This document shows, piece after piece, positions 60,559 through 64,000 of a DNA stretch of 64,000 nucleotides. Position 1 is the first letter of the stretch; every line of letters begins with the position of its first letter. This DNA comes from Actinacidiphila glaucinigra (GTDB taxonomy: Bacteria > Actinomycetota > Actinomycetes > Streptomycetales > Streptomycetaceae). The notes below the pieces were generated by a model. The model saw only the letters and a program-made list of their open reading frames with translations. It had not been told where the DNA came from and did no database searches. Position numbers and translations under genes: made by a program. The stretch is taken from contig NZ_FZOF01000007.1 of the NCBI RefSeq assembly GCF_900188405.1, positions 397,211 through 461,210 on the forward strand. The letters run 5' to 3'.

Positions 60559-61581
60559 ATGACCGTCGACGAACCGATCACGCCGGAGCCGATCCTCCAA
60601 CTGGGCCTGGGGTTCATGGCGTCGAAGACCCTATTGAGCGCAGTGGAGTTGCAGGTCTTCACCGTCCTGGCGGCCGGCGGCCGGGACCGCGATTCCCTCG
60701 CCGGCGCGGTGGGCCTCCACCCGAGGTCCTCGGCGGACTTCCTCGACGCCCTGGTGTCGCTGGGCCTGCTCAACCGCGACGACGACGGCGTCTATCACAA
60801 CAGCCCCTCCGCCGACGTCTTCCTGGACCGGGCCAAGCCCTCCTACGTCGGCGGAATCCTGGAGATGGCCGACACCCGCCTCTTCGGCTTCTGGGACCAC
60901 CTCACCGACGCCCTGCGCACCGGCGTCCAGCAGAACGAGGTCACCCACACCGGGGCGCCCTTCTTCGCGACGCTGAGCCAGGACCCCGTCGCGTGGCGCA
61001 ACTTCCTCAACGGCATGAACGGCGTCAGCACCCCCCTCGCCGGCGCGCTCGCCGCCGACTTCGACTGGACCGGCCGCCGGCACGTGGCCGACCTCGGCGG
61101 CGCACTGGGAGCCGTGCCCGCCGCAGTGCTGCGATCCCACCCCGAGATGACCGGCACAGTCTTCGAACTTCCCCCGGTGCGGCAAGTGTTCGACGAGTAC
61201 GTCGCCGCGCACGGCCTCTCCGACCGGCTCTCCTTCCACGGCGGCGACTTCTTCTCCGACCCCCTGCCTGCGGCCGACGTCTACGTCATGGGCCAGATCC
61301 TCCACGACTGGAACCTCGAGCAGCGGCGGTTCCTGCTCCGCAAGGCCTACGACGCCCTGCCCGACGGCGGCACCCTGATCGTCTACGACGCCATGATCGA
61401 CGACGACCGGCGCCGCAACACCTACGGCTTCATGCTCTCGCTGAACATGCTCATCGACACCGAGGGCGGCTCCGAGTACACCGTCGCGGACGCGACCCGG
61501 TGGCTGACGGAGGCCGGCTTCGCCAAGACCAGCGCCCGCCCCCTCATCGGCGGTTACACGGCTGTCTACGCCACGAAGTGA
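60559..61581 (+). CDS. O-methyltransferase (family 2)
   Basis: A 340-residue SAM-dependent O-methyltransferase. The N-terminal winged helix begins LGLGFMASKTLLSAVELQVF. The SAM site is DLGGALGAVPAAVL (usually DLGGGxG). The catalytic His is in LHDWNLEQ near residue 245 and the closing motif is NMLIDTEGGSEYT. Class members methylate phenols and polyketide hydroxyls. GGAGAC before ATG 60559 decides the start; ATG 60547 lacks one. Last gene of the TetR-SDR-OMT set. Confidence 0.87.
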   Translation: MTVDEPITPEPILQLGLGFMASKTLLSAVELQVFTVLAAGGRDRDSLAGAVGLHPRSSADFLDALVSLGLLNRDDDGVYHNSPSADVFLDRAKPSYVGGILEMADTRLFGFWDHLTDALRTGVQQNEVTHTGAPFFATLSQDPVAWRNFLNGMNGVSTPLAGALAADFDWTGRRHVADLGGALGAVPAAVLRSHPEMTGTVFELPPVRQVFDEYVAAHGLSDRLSFHGGDFFSDPLPAADVYVMGQILHDWNLEQRRFLLRKAYDALPDGGTLIVYDAMIDDDRRRNTYGFMLSLNMLIDTEGGSEYTVADATRWLTEAGFAKTSARPLIGGYTAVYATK

Positions 61582-61596
61582 CCGGCGCGCCGCCGG

Positions 61597-62982
61597 TCAG
61601 CGCACCGGCGCGCTCCCGCCGTCGCGGGTGACGACGTGCATGGCCCCCTCGTGCAGGTCGAGGCAGGCGGTACCGGCCGGCTGCCCCGACCGTACGAGGG
61701 GGCCCGGGCCCCGGAAGGCGGCGGTGCGCAGCCGGAAGGCCTCGGGGCCGGTGCATTCGACGGTGCGCAGCCGCCACGCCGCGGCCGGAACCTCCTCCGT
61801 GCCGGGCGGCAGGGCGAGTTGGAGCCGTGCGCCGGCCGGGCGGTCCGTGCCGTACTTGGTGTGGGCCGCCGTCCAGGAGGCCATGACGAGCACCGCCTGC
61901 GAGGGCTCCCCGGTGAGGCGGCGGGGAGTGCGTGCGGTGGGCCGGGGCGCGTCGACGAGGGCGGGCCCGCCCCGGTCGGTCCAGGTCCGGATCAGGTCTC
62001 GGAAGGCCGCCTCGCGGCGGCGGCCGCCGAGCCGGGACCCCGCGGCCAGGACCGCCCGGCCCGCACCGGAGTAGGCCCGGCACAGGTCGAGCACGGGGAC
62101 GTGGTCCGCGCGGGTGGCGTAGCGCACCGAACGGAGTTCCAGCATGGCGCGGTGCATCAGGGCCGCGGCAGCGTAGCCGTCGGTGCCCAGGCGGCCCTTG
62201 ACCGGCGGTGCGGACCGGCGGCCCGATCCCTCGGTACGGGGCGGGGAGACCGCGTCAGCACGCCGGCCGGCGGCGGACAGGTGCCATGAGCGGTCGTCGA
62301 GGCTGAACTCGCCGGCCGCGGCGCGGAGCCGGCCGGCCGTGCCGAGAGCAAGCTCTATCCCGTCCGGTCCGGGGTCGAGTGCCGCTCCCTGGGTGTCGGA
62401 GAGGTCGAAGACGCTCTCGGTGACGTCGTCCAGCCACATGTCCAACAGGGCGGGTTCCGGCGAGGTGTTCCGCTCGACGGCGTACACACGGGGGACGACC
62501 AGTTCGAGGTAGGCGCTCAAGCGCGTTCCCACCCGCTCCACTTGGATGTGGCGCACCGACGCTTCCGCCAGATCGTAGTCCGGTAGCAGCGGGTCGAGGT
62601 CCCGCCGGGTGATGCCGCCCATCGGGGCCATGACGTGACCGAGGGAGTCGCGGCCCGGGACCCACGGCCGGGTCGGCGGCAGGACGGCGTCGAGTTCGTA
62701 GCCGGCCGGCGCGGCCTGCTCGCTCATCCACGTACGCCGCCGTGCGCTGAAAGAGGCCATCCACCGCAGCGCGGCCAGCGCCCGGCGTTCGCGTTCCCGG
62801 GCACGCGAGGTGCTCACGGCGAGGAAGAGCGGGTACAGGTTGTTGTCCCACACGTCCGCCGCCGCGCGGATCGCCTCCCGGTCGAACCGGCGGACGTCCT
62901 GCGCCGCCTCCGCCATCTGCTCGATCGAGCGGTCCAGCAGCGCCGACAGCACCTGTGCGGCCGGCACTTGGGGTGAGGTCAT
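61597..62982 (-). CDS. Large uncharacterised protein
   Basis: A 461-residue soluble protein, no recognised family. Visible features are QVLSALLDRSIEQMAEAAQDV (helix), WDNNLYPLFLAVSTSRARER, a PWVPGRDSLGHVMAPMGG loop, VLDLCRAYSGAGRAVLAAGS, and a C-terminal LDLHEGAMHVVTRDGG. The layout suggests two or three domains. It sits 54 bases downstream of the IS21-like HTH protein on the same strand, possibly an operon. The start at ATG 62982 has a weak upstream signal; GTG 63000 is in frame. Confidence 0.55.
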   Translation of the reverse strand: MTSPQVPAAQVLSALLDRSIEQMAEAAQDVRRFDREAIRAAADVWDNNLYPLFLAVSTSRARERERRALAALRWMASFSARRRTWMSEQAAPAGYELDAVLPPTRPWVPGRDSLGHVMAPMGGITRRDLDPLLPDYDLAEASVRHIQVERVGTRLSAYLELVVPRVYAVERNTSPEPALLDMWLDDVTESVFDLSDTQGAALDPGPDGIELALGTAGRLRAAAGEFSLDDRSWHLSAAGRRADAVSPPRTEGSGRRSAPPVKGRLGTDGYAAAALMHRAMLELRSVRYATRADHVPVLDLCRAYSGAGRAVLAAGSRLGGRRREAAFRDLIRTWTDRGGPALVDAPRPTARTPRRLTGEPSQAVLVMASWTAAHTKYGTDRPAGARLQLALPPGTEEVPAAAWRLRTVECTGPEAFRLRTAAFRGPGPLVRSGQPAGTACLDLHEGAMHVVTRDGGSAPVR

Positions 62983-63036
62983 CCGGTGATCGTCGCACAC
63001 CGCGCGGCCCGCCCCCGCTGCGATGGGCGGGGCGTC

Positions 63037-63432
63037 TCATCCGTCCGAGGGCGGCCCCGGCTCCGGTTCCTGCGCCAGCGCGATCCGGCGCGCGCGCACG
63101 TGGTCCCGCACGGTGGAGTACGAGGCGGCGGTGAAGTCCTCCTCCGTGCGCAGGCGTTCGATGACGCGGCTGATGGTGTGCCGGGAGCCGGGCGGGGTGC
63201 CGAGGTCCTGCAGCAGCATGCGGTCTATGGCGTCCTTGACGGGTTCCAGCAGCAGGGTCCGCGGGGGCCGTCGGCGTGCGGGGGAGGGGAGGGACAGCGC
63301 CTCCGCGACGATCGCCAGGGAGACCCGGTGGCGCATCGCCAGTTGCTGCGGCGGGGTGTCCGGCCGGAGCCGGTGGTCCTCCCGGATCCGGTCGAGGATC
63401 CAGTCTCGTTCTCTGTACACCGGCGTCTCCAT
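63037..63432 (-). CDS. Stand-alone protein resembling the N-terminal HTH of IS21 IstA transposase
   Basis: A 131-residue protein. LRPDTPPQQLAMRHRVSLAIVAEAL is a helix-turn-helix; RPPRTLLLEPVKDAIDRML and AASYSTVRDHVRARRI mimic the N-terminal half of IS21-family IstA, up to the SYSTVR point, where the catalytic core would begin. No DDE domain follows and no inverted repeats are seen. It may be a domesticated DNA-binding domain or the relic of a transposase. ATG 63432; stop at 63037. Confidence 0.5.
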   Translation of the reverse strand: METPVYRERDWILDRIREDHRLRPDTPPQQLAMRHRVSLAIVAEALSLPSPARRRPPRTLLLEPVKDAIDRMLLQDLGTPPGSRHTISRVIERLRTEEDFTAASYSTVRDHVRARRIALAQEPEPGPPSDG

Positions 63433-63515
63433 GTGCGGTGCTCGGTGGTGCGTGCGACTGCCTGCCGGGCCGCCCCCGCCGGGTCTGTCGGCGGGGGCGG
63501 CGTCACGCTCGTGGT

Positions 63516-64000
63516 TCAGCTGAGTGCGGTGAGGGTGAGGGTGGTGGTGTAGGTGCCGGGGTCGGTTGTGGTGGGGAGGCGGAGGTCGAGGGTGGCGCCG
63601 AGGGTGCCGGTGCCTTTGGTGTGGCCCGCGGTGGCGGAGCCGAGGGTTGCGGAGGTGGTGAGGCCGTTTCCGCCGTCGATGCCGGGTGTGATGGTGGTGC
63701 CGGGCTGGGCTCCGGCGCCGTGGGTGAGGACGGTGGGGGTCCAGCCGAGGTACTTGCCGGGCAGTGCGCCGGTGAAGTCGCCGACCTGGCCGGAGACGGA
63801 CCAGGCGGGGGCGCCGGTGCGGGTGTCGGTGACCTTGACGGGCCCCAGGTCACCGGTGGACTGCAGGTAGGCGCCCTTGTTGACGGCGTCGGTCAGGGTG
63901 ACGGCACGGTCGCCGGCGTCGATGGTCCAGGTGAACTCACCGGCCTGCTCCGGCACCGTCGCCGTGATCGTCTGCTCGCCCTCCGACGACGGCGGATCCG
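63516..64000 (-). CDS. C-terminal part of a secreted beta-sandwich protein (right edge)
   Basis: The frame is open to the right end. It contains a Thr/Gly-rich domain with VKVTDTRTGAPAWSVSGQVG and ALPGKYLGWTPTV, then a second strand-rich stretch ending YTTTLTLTALS. The composition (high Thr, alternating hydrophobic residues, few charges) is typical of extracellular adhesion-like or WxL-like wall domains. The start, any signal peptide and the family lie beyond the window. Convergence with neighbours cannot be judged. Confidence 0.6.
   Translation of the reverse strand, partial: DPPSSEGEQTITATVPEQAGEFTWTIDAGDRAVTLTDAVNKGAYLQSTGDLGPVKVTDTRTGAPAWSVSGQVGDFTGALPGKYLGWTPTVLTHGAGAQPGTTITPGIDGGNGLTTSATLGSATAGHTKGTGTLGATLDLRLPTTTDPGTYTTTLTLTALS

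Overview
The window looks like chromosomal DNA of a Streptomyces-type actinobacterium. Base composition is very GC-rich and almost every third codon position is G or C. GTG starts are common. The gene content (SpoIIE-type phosphatases, LAL-type LuxR giants, bacterial collagens, many TetR/MarR/HxlR/MmyB-like regulators, large FtsX permeases) also fits. I saw no rRNA, tRNA, CRISPR array, prophage or intact insertion sequence. It reads as a mosaic of small, locally regulated cassettes.

Layout. 1-3.6 kb: end of a DUF3558-like lipoprotein, a crotonase, an aquaglyceroporin, and a divergent cupin/hydrolase pair sharing a perfect palindrome. 3.8-8.9 kb: three-gene operon of ABC ATPase, ABC permease and a beta-propeller/phosphoesterase fusion, with a PHO-box-like repeat upstream. 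9.1-10.0 kb: two overlapping MarR genes. 10.1-11.3 and 24.9-26.0 kb: two paralogous secreted collagen-like proteins in opposite orientation. 11.5-19.1 kb: lipoprotein, LAL regulator, SpoIIE phosphatase, AraC regulator, a decayed luciferase-like monooxygenase and a hemerythrin gene behind a perfect 16-bp hairpin. 19.5-24.7 kb: MFS pump with TetR and a large operator, YCII protein, a coiled-coil protein, and a hydrolase/TetR pair with its own operator.

26-34.5 kb: HIT-like protein, secreted purple-acid-type phosphatase, small membrane proteins, DUF427 protein, an SDR divergent from an MmyB-like regulator, an orphan histidine kinase and a Gly/His-rich secreted protein. 34.5-41.5 kb: cupin, TerC transporter, then a response regulator/kinase pair divergent from a MacB-type ABC exporter. 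42-46 kb: a zinc-type ABC uptake operon with a possible Zur site, plus a His-rich repeat protein. 47-52 kb: a detoxification block. A TetR gene with three identical-format operator sites faces two NTF2-like proteins and an epoxide hydrolase, followed by an azoreductase, a FrnE/DsbA oxidoreductase and an HxlR regulator.

52-57 kb: lipoprotein, tiny membrane protein, a cobalamin riboswitch controlling a NicT nickel/cobalt transporter, then a PepSY protein with a His-rich insert and a Met-rich membrane protein. 57-61.6 kb: GNAT, P-loop kinase-like protein, and a TetR/SDR/O-methyltransferase cassette with a shared upstream element. 61.6-64 kb: a large uncharacterised protein, a stand-alone protein resembling an IS21 transposase helix-turn-helix region, and the C-terminal part of a secreted protein running off the edge.

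The most promising material for something undescribed is the paired collagen-like family with a shared Cys motif and a Trp-Trp terminus, the ABC-linked propeller/phosphoesterase operon, and the zinc and nickel/cobalt metal regions. All functions are inferred by reading sequence; no database search was run.
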